From contig CAZKAI010000020.1 in the NCBI GenBank assembly GCA_964550565.1, positions 1 to 47,028 of the forward strand: a DNA stretch of 47,028 bases, written 5' to 3'. Made by a program: the position numbers and the translations under genes. The stretch comes from Anaeroglomus sp964550565 (GTDB lineage: Bacteria; Planctomycetota; Phycisphaerae; Sedimentisphaerales; Anaerohalosphaeraceae). The notes beneath the pieces are model-generated. The model saw nothing but the letters and a program-made list of their open reading frames with translations, did not search any database and was not told the DNA's origin. Below, in pieces: positions 25,430 to 35,398 of the stretch (its first letter is position 1; the number at the start of each line of letters is the position of its first letter).

Positions 25430-27189
25430 ATCAGGAACCCAGCGGCGAAATGCTGTATTTGATGCTGCGTTTCTTTGATGGAACGATTGAGCAGGCTGAG
25501 TTTGAGATGCTGAATCGTTTGATTAAGGAAAGCCAGGAGGTTCGCAGTCTGTATTTCCGGTACCTGAAAGTCTATTTGGCGATGAAAAATGCGAGGTATC
25601 TGGATAAGTCCGGCCAGTCTGACCTTGATTTGGAGAACTTTTTATCCGAGCTGGGGCAGTATGAATCTCTGGCGCCGGCGGCTGCTGTGGAAGCACCAAC
25701 AGCGGAGCCGGTATGTCTGCCGAAGCTGACGGTTCAGGATACGCCTTATCGGTTCAACAAATACTCATTCTATACCGCCCTGACGGCGCTGGCGGCGACG
25801 ATTCTGTTTATTGCAACCATCTACTTCCTGCCGCCGCGTGTGATTCCCAATCCGGTGGCGAGGGTGCTCGATGCTTCTGGTGCCCGATGGCAGCAGGCCA
25901 AGACCTCCAAAAGCCAGTCGATTCTTTTTGAGGGGACTTTGGCCGTCACCGAGGGGACATTGAAATTTGCCATGTATGATGGAACGGAAGTGAATCTGTC
26001 TGCGCCCGGAGTAATTGAGCTTGAGCAGGTGGATCGGCTGTTTTTGAAACAGGGCAGACTGCGTGCGGCGGTGCCGCCGGCGGCGACGGGATTTACGGTT
26101 CGTACGCCGTCGGGTTCCATCGTGGATTTTGGGACCGATTTTTCAGTTGCTGTTGATACCGCGGGTAAAACCGAAGTTGAAGTCTTCAAGGGGATTGTAG
26201 AACTGCGAGACAGTACCAATCCGCTGATCTATAAATCCGCCCAGAAGCTGACGATGGGGCAAAAAGGCACCATCGCTCCAGGCGGAATGATATCGTGGAC
26301 TGAGCCTGCCCAGTATCATAATAACGGCGAAATTCGTGTGCAATGGCTGTGTCCGGAAGCCGTGGGATACTGGAACAATCCTGCGTTCTGGAACAATGGG
26401 CTGGTACGCGGTGGGGAGCTGGTCTCGGAATTCCGGGCAGCCGATTCGCCCAAAATTGCTGTGGTGGATGCCAGGGCTGCGGGGGGCAATAAAATTATGG
26501 CCCGTCGCGGGGATGTGGGCCTGCTGAGCAGCTATCCGTTTACGATACAAATGGATGGCGGCCAGGTTCAGCTCGAACAGCTATGGGTCGGACGCATGGG
26601 TCTCAGTGACGATGCCGAAGGACGATGGCTGATGTCGGACGGCGAACTGGTCCTGAAGGGCAGAGACCTGACCATGCTGTTCATCGGTGATAAATGCAAA
26701 GGGCTGATGGAGATTAACGGGGGGCGTGTGGAGGTGTTTGGTGCGGTACGGGTGGGATGCAATGAAGGCGCCGGCACCTTTGGCGACAGTCATGGCACAC
26801 TGGCCGTCAACGGCGGGGAAATGACGATTTATGGCATTCTGGAAGTAGCCGCTGCCGAGAGTGTGGGCGTTGTCCGGCTCCATGGCGGACAGGTGCGCGC
26901 GTTCGATATCCGTATTGCTAAAAAGGGAACGCTTGCCATCACCGATGGGATTCTTATTTTAGAAGGCAACAAAAAAGAGCATATTCAGGAGATGGTGAAT
27001 TCCGGCCTGATTCACAGCGATGGTCGGCAGATTCTTGTTGACTATACGGCAGAGGATACGCGCGGATTCGGCCGCGATAAGACTATTATTCGTGTCGAGC
27101 AGCAGGATGTGCCTGGACCGGTCGGTTTTTCTGGCGTGATAGATGAACCGGCGACGGGAAATGAACGCAAGAGTATCGCAGGAAAGTGA
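25426..27189 (+). CDS. FecR-like transmembrane regulator with C-terminal beta-strand repeats
   Basis: 587 residues. An N-terminal cytoplasmic anti-sigma-like part (1-110) is followed by one transmembrane helix (about 112-135), a FecR domain (about 145-285; GTEVNLSAPGVIELEQ, FTVRTPSGSIVDFGTDFSV, TEVEVFKGIVELRD) and a long C-terminal region (about 290-587). The last contains repeats of the type LEINGGxVxVxGxVxVG found in extracellular planctomycete beta-solenoid proteins (MEINGGRVEVFGAVRVGC; LAVNGGEMTIYGILEV; VRLHGGQVRAFDIRIA). FecR proteins usually relay surface signals to the partner sigma factor; the beta-solenoid may be the sensing part. Co-translated with the sigma gene. Confidence 0.85.
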   Translation: MNQEPSGEMLYLMLRFFDGTIEQAEFEMLNRLIKESQEVRSLYFRYLKVYLAMKNARYLDKSGQSDLDLENFLSELGQYESLAPAAAVEAPTAEPVCLPKLTVQDTPYRFNKYSFYTALTALAATILFIATIYFLPPRVIPNPVARVLDASGARWQQAKTSKSQSILFEGTLAVTEGTLKFAMYDGTEVNLSAPGVIELEQVDRLFLKQGRLRAAVPPAATGFTVRTPSGSIVDFGTDFSVAVDTAGKTEVEVFKGIVELRDSTNPLIYKSAQKLTMGQKGTIAPGGMISWTEPAQYHNNGEIRVQWLCPEAVGYWNNPAFWNNGLVRGGELVSEFRAADSPKIAVVDARAAGGNKIMARRGDVGLLSSYPFTIQMDGGQVQLEQLWVGRMGLSDDAEGRWLMSDGELVLKGRDLTMLFIGDKCKGLMEINGGRVEVFGAVRVGCNEGAGTFGDSHGTLAVNGGEMTIYGILEVAAAESVGVVRLHGGQVRAFDIRIAKKGTLAITDGILILEGNKKEHIQEMVNSGLIHSDGRQILVDYTAEDTRGFGRDKTIIRVEQQDVPGPVGFSGVIDEPATGNERKSIAGK

Positions 27190-27350
27190 ATAAGCCTGAT
27201 TGAAAAAACCCGGAAGTATATGTTGAAAGGAGAGGTGTATGATAGTACTTCGAATGGGAGGTTAGAGGAGATGTCAAAGACTGCAGTTCAAAGCAAGGCG
27301 TGCCCTGTGAGGGCGATGTTCATGTATTAACATTTTTTCAAGGAGTACTG

Positions 27351-28850
27351 ATGATGAAGAAAATAATATCTTTAGCGCTATTGTTTTGTTTCGTTATCTG
27401 TTCAACGGCAATGGCTGATCTGGTCGACCCATTTAATGTCGCCCATGATTACCTGACAAGCGGAGTCGCCGGAACAGGCTGGAGTGGAATCATGAATGTT
27501 GGAAACGCGACGATTTTTAACGCGTCGACCACGGCAGCCGATAAGCTTCGTATGACCGGAGTTGGTGATTGGGGCGGCACGGGTGCCGGTGGTCCATTCC
27601 TCTATAAAGAGGTGACCGGAGACTTTATTGCTGAAACCAAAGCGGGTGCGGAGCACTTTGCCTGTGCCGGACTTATGGTTCGCCTGGCGGACGTGGCAGC
27701 CGGGGGTGCGGGTGAAGACAATATGATCCTTGCTTACTGGCCCGTGGAGTTCTGGAATGTCGGCACCATTTTCTGGCCTACCGATAACGGCGCACGCCCG
27801 GAATACGATAATTCCGGCTATAATGCCGGTGTGATCCCGTCGTATTTGAGAGTGGAACGTCGAGGCGCCGATTTCTATTGGTCACGCAGTTCTGACGGTG
27901 TGACCTGGGAAGCACTGCCGTCTGCCAATCCGAGAGTGCGTCCGGATATGGACGTTGCAGTGCTGCAGGTGGGTCTGATTCAGAACTTTGGAGGCTGGGC
28001 GGAGCAGGATGTTGACTATGAGTATTTTACTCTGATTGAACAAGTCACCGCGTTTTCCGGGACCAAAAAGGTCAGTGAAGGAGGGACTGCAGTTACGATC
28101 ACCGTTGATTTGCTCGGACCGGCTCCGACGGCACCGGTGGATGTGGTGTTGACAGAGGTTACCGCGGGGGACCCGAATGATCTGCTCATCAACGGATTGC
28201 AAAGCCCTGTGACGCTGACGTTCCCCGCCGGAACAACACAGAAGACGTTTACCCTTGGGGCTCTTGATGATGATTTGCAGGAAGGCCCTCAAAATGTCAA
28301 GATAACGGCTCAGGTGTTCAGTACGGATTCCAATTATGCGAACCATCCGGGGGGTTCAATCCTCATTAATGTCATCGACAATGAAGCGGGATTACTGATC
28401 GATGAAGGCAATGGCGTGGTTGTTGATGAAGACGGTTTAATCAGCGACAGCATCAGCATCGTGTTGAGCAGACAGCCGATTGCAGATGTGACTGTTACGA
28501 TCTCAACAGACGGTCAAACAACGGTTACTTCTCCGCTTATCTTCACTTCAGAAAACTGGAATACCGCTCAATCTGCAACTGTTAAGGGCGTTGACGATGC
28601 AGTTCTGGAGAACGATCCGCATACCGGTACGCTGAGTTTTTCCGCCAGCAGCAGTGACCCGGCCTATCAAGGGGTTACGGCGTTTGACATCGTGGCGACG
28701 ATTGCGGAAAACGAATGCGGCGCCTGGGGGTATTCCCGATATGATGCCAATCAGGATTGCGTGGTCAATCTGGGTGATATGGCGCAGCTGGCCCTGCAAT
28801 GGATGCAGTGCACGTTTCCAAATGCCGACGGGTGCATAGATATGCGTTAA
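27351..28850 (+). CDS. Secreted protein with concanavalin-like domain, Calx-beta-like repeats and dockerin-like tail
   Basis: About 499 residues. The start at 27351 is chosen because AAGGAG stands just before it and it opens a signal peptide (MMKKIISLALLFCFVICSTAMA); an upstream in-frame ATG at 27300 would hide this. Residues about 20-220 are a DUF1349/concanavalin-like fold (GLMVRLADVAAGGAGEDN; WSRSSDGVTWEALPSA). Two Calx-beta-like modules follow. The C-terminus has a single EF-hand-like repeat flanked by cysteines (ECGAWGY, DANQDCVVNLGDMAQLALQW, then two more Cys). No catalytic motif is seen; binding or adhesion to a glycan is likely. A paralogue lies directly downstream. Confidence 0.85.
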   Translation: MMKKIISLALLFCFVICSTAMADLVDPFNVAHDYLTSGVAGTGWSGIMNVGNATIFNASTTAADKLRMTGVGDWGGTGAGGPFLYKEVTGDFIAETKAGAEHFACAGLMVRLADVAAGGAGEDNMILAYWPVEFWNVGTIFWPTDNGARPEYDNSGYNAGVIPSYLRVERRGADFYWSRSSDGVTWEALPSANPRVRPDMDVAVLQVGLIQNFGGWAEQDVDYEYFTLIEQVTAFSGTKKVSEGGTAVTITVDLLGPAPTAPVDVVLTEVTAGDPNDLLINGLQSPVTLTFPAGTTQKTFTLGALDDDLQEGPQNVKITAQVFSTDSNYANHPGGSILINVIDNEAGLLIDEGNGVVVDEDGLISDSISIVLSRQPIADVTVTISTDGQTTVTSPLIFTSENWNTAQSATVKGVDDAVLENDPHTGTLSFSASSSDPAYQGVTAFDIVATIAENECGAWGYSRYDANQDCVVNLGDMAQLALQWMQCTFPNADGCIDMR

Positions 28851-28915
28851 CCGGTCCGGCAGCGTGAATCGGTATGCAAGATGAGTGATGAACCTAATTA
28901 CGGGAGAATTAAATT

Positions 28916-31537
28916 ATGAAAAAGACAGTGATATGTATATATTTGCTGTTGGCGCTGTTTGGGGCAGGTGTCACATCCGGAGCGGTTCTGATTGATTTGA
29001 ATGCTGCGGACCTGCCGGAAGGACAGCTTGAAAGCTGGACAAATACCGGAACAGCCGGCGGTGTCTTTCTGGGTGCTGACAGAGAAGGTGTCGATGACCC
29101 GAATGCGGTCGTGGCAATAGTAGCCGGGCGCAAAGCCGTGAGCTTCTCCGGCGGTGCCTGGATGCAATCGGATATTCCAGCTCCGGCGGAGCTGAGCGGT
29201 AACAAACCCTGGTCGGTGCTGATCTGGGCGTATGCCCCCACGGCGACCAGCGAAGACTCCATGTTTCAGTGGGGTGATCGCGGCGGCGGAACAGCGCACT
29301 TCAATTTCGGCACTCGCGCTTTGACCTTCTGGAACGACGTGTTTTATACCAATGCGCCCGTGACGAATCAGTGGGTGCATCTGGCGGCAACCTATGATGG
29401 AACCAATGTCAGACTTTATGTCAACGCCCTCGATGATACCGTGGCGGCTCGGGCGCTGACTACCAATACGGGCAATTATATGCGTATTGCCCGGGCCATG
29501 CCGGACTTGTGGGGAACACATCCGTTCGGCGGTTCGATTGCATCCATCCAGGTGCACGACACAGCGCTGACAAAACAGCAAATCCAGGCGATTTCGGGTC
29601 TGTTTGAGGCCGGCACTCTCGGGCCGCAGGGATTATCGGTTCGTGAAGGCGGTGCGCCGGTCAATATGACGCTGCAGATGAATGCCAATCCATTGACCAA
29701 TCAGGGGCCGAAGACGGACCTGGAGGTCACCCTGAGTCTTGTCAGCAGCCGGGTGGATGTCAAGCTGGGCACTTCAGAGATTGGTCAGCCTTATGTGGTG
29801 ACGGTTCCTGCCGCGTCCTACAATGTCCCCATCAACATCCCTGTTGAGGCTGAGGATGATACCGTGATCGAAAGCCTTCATACAGTCCGAGTTAAGGCGG
29901 TCATTACCGCCGGAGATGCGGATTATCTCGGCAAGACACTGATTCCCATCAATGGTCTTGGCATCTCTGTGGTTGACAATGACAACGCGGATTGTCCCAT
30001 GCCCGGACTCAAGGATGGGGCGTATCGTGATGATTTCGATTGTGCTCGGGATTATCTGGCCACCGGCACAAGCAACTCGCTGTGGAGCGGCCTGCTGGAT
30101 ACCGCAGGCAACACCACCGATGCAACCGCATCGCTGACGACCAGCGGGGTGCTGCGTCTGGCCTCGGCAAACGGTGCCTGGGATGGCAACAACAACAGCG
30201 GACCATTCCTGTTTGTCAATGTCACCGGCGATTTCGAGGTGGAAACCTATGTGTCTGAATATGCCAACAGCATTGCCAATCAGGATGGCGTATTTCATAA
30301 TGCCGGCGGGATTATGGTCCGGCTGGGTGATGTCGCTGCCGGAGGAGCAGGCGAGGACAACATCCAGGCTTCGTATTTCCCCATCTGGAGTGTCGGAAAC
30401 ATTTTGTGGTATAATGACAATGGAGCACGTACGGAAACCGACAATATGGGATCTGGCTGGGCCGGCGGACGTTATCTGAAGATGGTGCGCAAGGGTGCCA
30501 ACTTCTATTGCTATTACAGCATGGATGGCATTACCTGGCAGGCTTTCCCATCCGCCAGTCCGGAAAATCCGCTGGTTCGTGAAGACATGAATGTGCCGAC
30601 GCTGCAGGTCGGGCTGTATCAGTGTACCTATGACATTACCCTTGGTTTTGTCGAATATGATTATTTCTCTCTGAAGAAAGCCAGAGGAAGTATCGGCGGC
30701 AATCTGTATCTGACGGAAAGTGAAGGTGAAAGCGGCGAAGTGCAGCTGCAATTCATCACGCAGGATATTCCTGCACCGATAGCGGATATCGAAGTGACCC
30801 TGAACGCGATTGCAGCACCCGGCGCAGACCCGAATTCGGAACCGAATGATGTCCGGATAGAGAATGCTCCCGAGGCAGCGCCTTATACTTTTGTTATTCC
30901 GGCCGCTCAGTATGCTCAGCCGCAGCCGATTCAGATTACAGCGGTTGTGGATGTGATTCCTGAATCAGATCAGCAATTGACTTTGGCAGGGCAGGTCTCC
31001 AGTGCAGATCCCAACTGGAATGGACTGTTTATTACCTCGGATGCCCTGATTACGATCTTTGAAACGCCGGGAGTGTTTGTGGATACCCAGAACGGGGTCG
31101 CAGTCAAAGAAGGCGGGGCGGCAGATACCTTTACGGCCCGCCTGAAGATTAAACCGCAGGCCGCGGTAACGGTTGCCGTTGCGGATCAGTCTGCTCCGGC
31201 TCAGGCTGGTGCAGATCCGGCCTCGCTGGTCTTTGATGAAACCAACTGGAAAACTCCACAAGTGGTGTCTGTTACGGCTGTGGATGACAGTACCCTGGAA
31301 AATGACCCTCATGCGACTGTTCTGAATCTTACGGCCACCAACGGCAAGGAATATGATGCACTTGCCCCGGTAACCGTAGATGTTACAATCCTCGAAAATG
31401 AATGCGGTGCCTGGGATTATCTCTGGGCCGACTTTGATCAGGATTGCGATGTGGATATCACAGACTTGAGCATGATGGCAGCAGACTGGCTTGATTGCTC
31501 CAGGCCGTACGATCCGGGATGTGTTGATTTGAGGTAA
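28916..31537 (+). CDS. Secreted LamG/Calx-beta/concanavalin-like protein with dockerin-like tail
   Basis: 873 residues with a signal peptide (MKKTVICIYLLLALFGAGVTSG). A LamG-type domain (about 25-235; WVHLAATYDGTNVRLYVN), a Calx-beta-like module (about 240-350), a DUF1349/concanavalin-like domain (about 365-580) closely related to that of the preceding gene (IMVRLGDVAAGGAGEDN), two more Calx-beta-like modules and a cysteine-flanked single dockerin-like repeat (ECGAWDY, DFDQDCDVDITDLSMMAADW). No catalytic residues are recognised. Probably a glycan-binding surface protein. It shares the transcript of the sigma/FecR module, 66 bases after its paralogue, and is followed by a strong terminator. 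GGGAG precedes the ATG. Confidence 0.85.
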   Translation: MKKTVICIYLLLALFGAGVTSGAVLIDLNAADLPEGQLESWTNTGTAGGVFLGADREGVDDPNAVVAIVAGRKAVSFSGGAWMQSDIPAPAELSGNKPWSVLIWAYAPTATSEDSMFQWGDRGGGTAHFNFGTRALTFWNDVFYTNAPVTNQWVHLAATYDGTNVRLYVNALDDTVAARALTTNTGNYMRIARAMPDLWGTHPFGGSIASIQVHDTALTKQQIQAISGLFEAGTLGPQGLSVREGGAPVNMTLQMNANPLTNQGPKTDLEVTLSLVSSRVDVKLGTSEIGQPYVVTVPAASYNVPINIPVEAEDDTVIESLHTVRVKAVITAGDADYLGKTLIPINGLGISVVDNDNADCPMPGLKDGAYRDDFDCARDYLATGTSNSLWSGLLDTAGNTTDATASLTTSGVLRLASANGAWDGNNNSGPFLFVNVTGDFEVETYVSEYANSIANQDGVFHNAGGIMVRLGDVAAGGAGEDNIQASYFPIWSVGNILWYNDNGARTETDNMGSGWAGGRYLKMVRKGANFYCYYSMDGITWQAFPSASPENPLVREDMNVPTLQVGLYQCTYDITLGFVEYDYFSLKKARGSIGGNLYLTESEGESGEVQLQFITQDIPAPIADIEVTLNAIAAPGADPNSEPNDVRIENAPEAAPYTFVIPAAQYAQPQPIQITAVVDVIPESDQQLTLAGQVSSADPNWNGLFITSDALITIFETPGVFVDTQNGVAVKEGGAADTFTARLKIKPQAAVTVAVADQSAPAQAGADPASLVFDETNWKTPQVVSVTAVDDSTLENDPHATVLNLTATNGKEYDALAPVTVDVTILENECGAWDYLWADFDQDCDVDITDLSMMAADWLDCSRPYDPGCVDLR

Positions 31538-31561
31538 ATTTGTATCTGGATTATGCTCTAC

Positions 31562-31592
31562 AGGCCGGGAGTTTATTCTCCCGGCCTTTTTT
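31562..31592 (+). terminator. Rho-independent terminator of the first sigma/FecR module
   Basis: Perfect ten-base stem AGGCCGGGAG (31562-31571) with CTCCCGGCCT (31578-31587), six-base loop, then a T run to 31592. Confidence 0.92.
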
Positions 31593-31963
31593 GTTGCAGC
31601 CAGAAAGATAATAACCTTAAATTGAATCAACTTAAAGATAACATGGGCAACTTGGGTGGGGTAAGGTGTGTGTTTTTCCTATCGATATCCATTTGCATAT
31701 ACAAATTTTATTTTTTCCATTATTTATGTCAGTTTTTTGTTTTACGTCTAATATATAGGTGGATGTATTATATGGGCATGGCCAACCTGGATGAACGGGG
31801 TTATAAGTGCCTTTAATCGTAATCATTTATAGAGACTTGTATGGAAATATCATAATTAAGAATGCGGCTGGTGTACGGGTTTCCTCAATGAAAGTAGTTT
31901 AAAATTTGGCCTGACTATGATAGAATGCACAGAAATTTCAAAGTCTGACGAGGTGATTTTGAA
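31593..31963. other. AT-rich intergenic region without a recognisable gene
   Basis: About 370 bases rich in A and T between the terminator and the second sigma gene. I see no credible gene. Near its 3' end is a plausible promoter (see 31898). Confidence 0.6.
31898..31926 (+). promoter_or_regulatory. Predicted promoter of the second sigma/FecR module
   Basis: TTTAAA (-35, 31898-31903), 17-base spacer and TAGAAT (-10, 31921-31926), placing the transcript start about 30 bases before the GTG start codon at 31964. Confidence 0.4.
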
Positions 31964-32494
31964 GTGAACCGAAAAGAGCTAAAAAGTGAGCAATTCTTTC
32001 GGCTTTATAATGCCGCTCAGAAGCGGATTTACGCATACCTTTTGATGTTTGTCCATAATCATAGTGATGCTGATGACCTGCTGCAGGAAACGGCCAGCAT
32101 TCTCTGGGAACAATTCGACCACTTCAACCAGGAGGGAAGTTTTGCAGCCTGGGCGATTGGAATTGCCAGAAATAAAGCTCTGGATTTGCTTAAATCCAAG
32201 CGAGGGTCCAGGCCTTTATTTGACGATGAATTTTATGATGATATATCTAAATATGCAGAGGCGGAATCTGAAAATGCCGATAAGCGGCTCAAAGCATTGC
32301 GGGATTGCATCCAGAAGATGTCGGTCCAAAACCAGCACTTGATTCATCTGCGGTTTGACCAGGGGATTGCGGTAAAAAAACTATCTCAAGTATCCAGATA
32401 TTCTGCGGATGCAATCTACAAAAAGATGTCACGGATTTATAGTGTACTTCATGATTGCATCAATCGCACACTCTATGAGTGGGGGCAAATGTAA
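31964..32494 (+). CDS. ECF RNA polymerase sigma factor, second copy
   Basis: A 176-residue ECF sigma factor starting with GTG, with GAGGT nine bases upstream. Region 2: IYAYLLMFVHNHSDADDLLQ, WEQFDHF and AIGIARNKALDLLKSKRG. Region 4: QNQHLIHLRFDQGIAVKKLS. It is similar in type to the sigma factor at 24872 but clearly diverged, and keeps more of the usual region 2.3/2.4 sequence. Its TAA stop overlaps the ATG of the FecR-like gene (TAATG). It likely controls the prepilin and secreted proteins downstream. Confidence 0.9.
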   Translation: MNRKELKSEQFFRLYNAAQKRIYAYLLMFVHNHSDADDLLQETASILWEQFDHFNQEGSFAAWAIGIARNKALDLLKSKRGSRPLFDDEFYDDISKYAEAESENADKRLKALRDCIQKMSVQNQHLIHLRFDQGIAVKKLSQVSRYSADAIYKKMSRIYSVLHDCINRTLYEWGQM

Positions 32495-34161
32495 TGCCGC
32501 AGGAACTGGTTGACATTAATGAACTGCTGCTGCGACTGCTGGATAACGATATCAGTGACGATGGATTGTCGACATTGAGGGCCTGGATTAACTCTGGTCC
32601 TGAAGCAAAGCAATACTACTGTGAATTTATGGGGGATTACAGCGCACTGGCGCTTCTGGCTGCGTTACCCGCAGAGCAGGATGGTGATTCCTGTTTGGAT
32701 GACCAGGTTTGGAATCTGTTATCTGAGGAAGAAAAGAACGCCCCTGCAGTTGAGAAAGCGGTGCCTGTAAAAGAAAAATCGGAACCTCTGCGTGTGCAGA
32801 AAGTTATGCCGACTCGAACGGTTCGAACTCTCAATAAGACCGCCATATTGACGGCCCTGATCTCCAGTGCGGCTTTATTTTTGATGATTGTCTGGGTCTA
32901 CCTGGCCCCTCCGAAGCCGTATGCGGTTGCGACGGTCTGGGACTCTATTGATGCCCAATGGTCGTCTGGCCTGCCAGTTCAATCCGGGACTCGAGTCAGT
33001 TCTCACTCCGGGCCCATTCGTCTGACCCACGGTATCGTGAAACTCATTACCGATGATCAGGTGGAAGTCCTGCTGGAAGCCCCGAGCGAATTTGAGTTTG
33101 TTTCCGGTTCAGAGGTGACTCTGAGCTATGGCAAACTGTTTGCCCGGGTATCTGAAAGGGGGTATGGTTTCTCGGTTACTACCCATAATTCCAAAGTCGT
33201 GGATTTGGGGACGGAATTCGGGGTTCTCAGTGAGAATGCCGGCAATACCCAAGTTCATTTATACAAAGGCATGGCTAATCTGTTTGCCGGAGAAAAACAC
33301 CAGAACAAGACCTCGCAGCTTATATCGGAAGGCTGTGCCCGAATTGTGGATTACAGCAATTCAGATGTACGGGAGATTCCACTGGAAGAACATCTTCTTG
33401 TGCGGAATATTGACTCCAGCGCCAGGCTGGTCTGGCGCGGGCAGAATGCGATTCGTCTTGGAGACCTTCTGCTTGGCGGGAATGGATTTGGAACGGCCGT
33501 ACAGCGAACCGTTGAATTTGGTCCGGACTCTGGCGATGTGATTGCGTGCGGGCCGGGTTTATATCAGCGCGGGCCCGGGAAACTGGTCCCCATTCGGGAT
33601 ATTCCCTGTATTGACAGTATTTTTGTTCCCGGCAGTGAACCAGGGCCGGTGGTTGTCGATTCCGGAGGTGATTGCTTTGCGGAATGTCCAAAAACCAGCG
33701 GTTTGTATTATTCCAACATTGTCTGCATGAAGGACTGGACTTTTTTCAGTCCGCTCCAGAAAACCTTTGAGCAAACCCGAAAACACGATGCCGACTCGGA
33801 ATTGCTTTATTTGCACAGCAATATTGGCCTGACGGTCGATTTGAATGCGGTGCGCAATCTTGTCCCTGGTCTTCGTATCCATTCTTTTACCTCGTTTGCC
33901 GGGGTGATACGTATTGGTGAGAATTCCCCGGACTACTCCGAGCTGGATGTGTGGGTTCTGGTTGATGGCCGACTGCGGAGTTTTCGAAAGGCGCTTCGTG
34001 CCAATCAGGGCTTTGATATCCAGGTTGATATCGCCGAGCAGGACCGTTTCCTGACGCTGATAGTGACGGATTGCGGGATTGTTTACGACAAAAACTGGCC
34101 GGCCAACCATATGGACACCTGCGGTTTTGCAGAACCGGTCTTTCATCTGGTTTGGCCATGA
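32494..34161 (+). CDS. FecR-like transmembrane regulator with NPCBM-like C-terminal domain
   Basis: About 555 residues. The ATG at 32494 overlaps the sigma stop; a GTG at 32479 is less likely. A cytoplasmic N-terminus with anti-sigma character (1-113), one transmembrane helix (about 115-138), a FecR domain (about 145-290; VEVLLEAPSEFEFV, FSVTTHNSKVVDLGTEFGVL, TQVHLYKGMANLF) and a C-terminal domain (about 385-555) resembling NPCBM/NEW2 carbohydrate-binding modules (IGLTVDLNAVR, LDVWVLVDGRLRSFR, RFLTLIVTDCG). This makes a membrane regulator that could sense an extracellular glycan directly and signal to its sigma factor. The ligand is unknown; the NPCBM call is from pattern only. Confidence 0.85.
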   Translation: MPQELVDINELLLRLLDNDISDDGLSTLRAWINSGPEAKQYYCEFMGDYSALALLAALPAEQDGDSCLDDQVWNLLSEEEKNAPAVEKAVPVKEKSEPLRVQKVMPTRTVRTLNKTAILTALISSAALFLMIVWVYLAPPKPYAVATVWDSIDAQWSSGLPVQSGTRVSSHSGPIRLTHGIVKLITDDQVEVLLEAPSEFEFVSGSEVTLSYGKLFARVSERGYGFSVTTHNSKVVDLGTEFGVLSENAGNTQVHLYKGMANLFAGEKHQNKTSQLISEGCARIVDYSNSDVREIPLEEHLLVRNIDSSARLVWRGQNAIRLGDLLLGGNGFGTAVQRTVEFGPDSGDVIACGPGLYQRGPGKLVPIRDIPCIDSIFVPGSEPGPVVVDSGGDCFAECPKTSGLYYSNIVCMKDWTFFSPLQKTFEQTRKHDADSELLYLHSNIGLTVDLNAVRNLVPGLRIHSFTSFAGVIRIGENSPDYSELDVWVLVDGRLRSFRKALRANQGFDIQVDIAEQDRFLTLIVTDCGIVYDKNWPANHMDTCGFAEPVFHLVWP

Positions 34162-34287
34162 TGGCGCGATGTATGAAATAAAGGATGAGTGCGATTCATC
34201 CAATTCGATTCGGATGTCGGATTGGATCAATGAATATTAAAAACAAAATGGATCCATAATGAAGATCGACACAGAAAGGAGATACCC

Positions 34288-35157
34288 ATGGTATCAAAAC
34301 GAGGTTTTACATTAATTGAGCTGCTGGTTGTAATGGCAATTATTGCGCTGCTGCTGGCGATCATTGTGCCGGCTTTGAAAAATGCCAAGGAACTGGCCTC
34401 CGGTTCAGTCTGCCTGGGCAATCAGAAAAACCTGTGCCTGGCCTGGATGAATTATTCCAATGAGAACGACGCATTGCTCGTCGGGGGATCGAATTATTAC
34501 ACGGGTCGTGGAACACCCTATCGCTGGACCGAGGTTCCGCTGCTCAAAGATACGGATAATCCGGAAAAGAATGCCCCTGCCGCTGAAAATCAATATTCCT
34601 TTGAAACGCGGAAAAACGGCATTCGTGCGGGAAGACTTTTCCCTTACACACAGGACGAAGAATTGTATCATTGTCCCGGCGACAAAAATTACACAAAACC
34701 TGAACCCAAAGCGGTTTATCGCAGTTACTCCATTGCCGGTCTGATGAACAGCGAGGACTTCAGCGCCCGTTCTGGGGGAATCTATACGCCGATAACTCAA
34801 TATCGAACCGCATCCGCTCTTGGGGGCAAAACGCTCTATGTTGTAACCAAAACATCGGAAATTGTGTCGCCGGGCAATAAATATGTTTTTGTGGAAGAAG
34901 ATGTTGTAAATAAGGCGAGCTCTCAGAATGTCAATGCGGGCGGATTTGTTCTTCTGAATCCCTGGTGGTGGGATTATCCGGCGTATTTTCATAATGACAG
35001 CAGTACCATTGGTTTTGCTGATGGTCATGCCGAACGGCATCGCTGGCAGAATTTGAATACTCTTAAGCTCATCCGCGGTGAAATCGCCTCCGATCCTGAT
35101 CCGCAGAATAACGAAGACCTTAAATGGCTGATTTCCGGCTATATACCCAAACGCTGA
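34288..35157 (+). CDS. Prepilin-type N-terminal methylation protein (H-x9-DG), second copy
   Basis: A 289-residue protein with the prepilin leader FTLIELLVVMAIIALLLAII, a YHCPGD motif near residue 130 and the C-terminal H-x9-DG motif (His in YFHNDSS, DG in FADGHAE). It is homologous to the prepilin-like protein at 8166. AAAGGAG precedes the ATG. It follows the FecR/NPCBM gene by 126 bases and probably shares its regulation. Role at the cell surface presumed, exact function unknown. Confidence 0.9.
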   Translation: MVSKRGFTLIELLVVMAIIALLLAIIVPALKNAKELASGSVCLGNQKNLCLAWMNYSNENDALLVGGSNYYTGRGTPYRWTEVPLLKDTDNPEKNAPAAENQYSFETRKNGIRAGRLFPYTQDEELYHCPGDKNYTKPEPKAVYRSYSIAGLMNSEDFSARSGGIYTPITQYRTASALGGKTLYVVTKTSEIVSPGNKYVFVEEDVVNKASSQNVNAGGFVLLNPWWWDYPAYFHNDSSTIGFADGHAERHRWQNLNTLKLIRGEIASDPDPQNNEDLKWLISGYIPKR

Positions 35158-35398
35158 TGGACGTCTGTCGAAAAAATGCCTGGAAATGTGGTTTACGCAA
35201 CTACGATATTACAGAGCAGGAAATGTTTACATCCTGTCCTCCGGTGAAACGAATCCCTTAAGCGTTTTACAGGATTAGAAATGAGAAAAGGAACTGGCTG
35301 GCGGCTGCTGTGATATGGCTCAGTCAGGGAAGATCAGCTTGATCTGCCAAATGAATCAGTAAGGATGAAAAGAACAGTTACTTGGGAAAGGGTTGATT

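Noticed and set aside
31553..31816. 87-codon open frame after the 28916 gene
   Set aside because: It runs through the terminator hairpin, has no ribosome site and no family resemblance.
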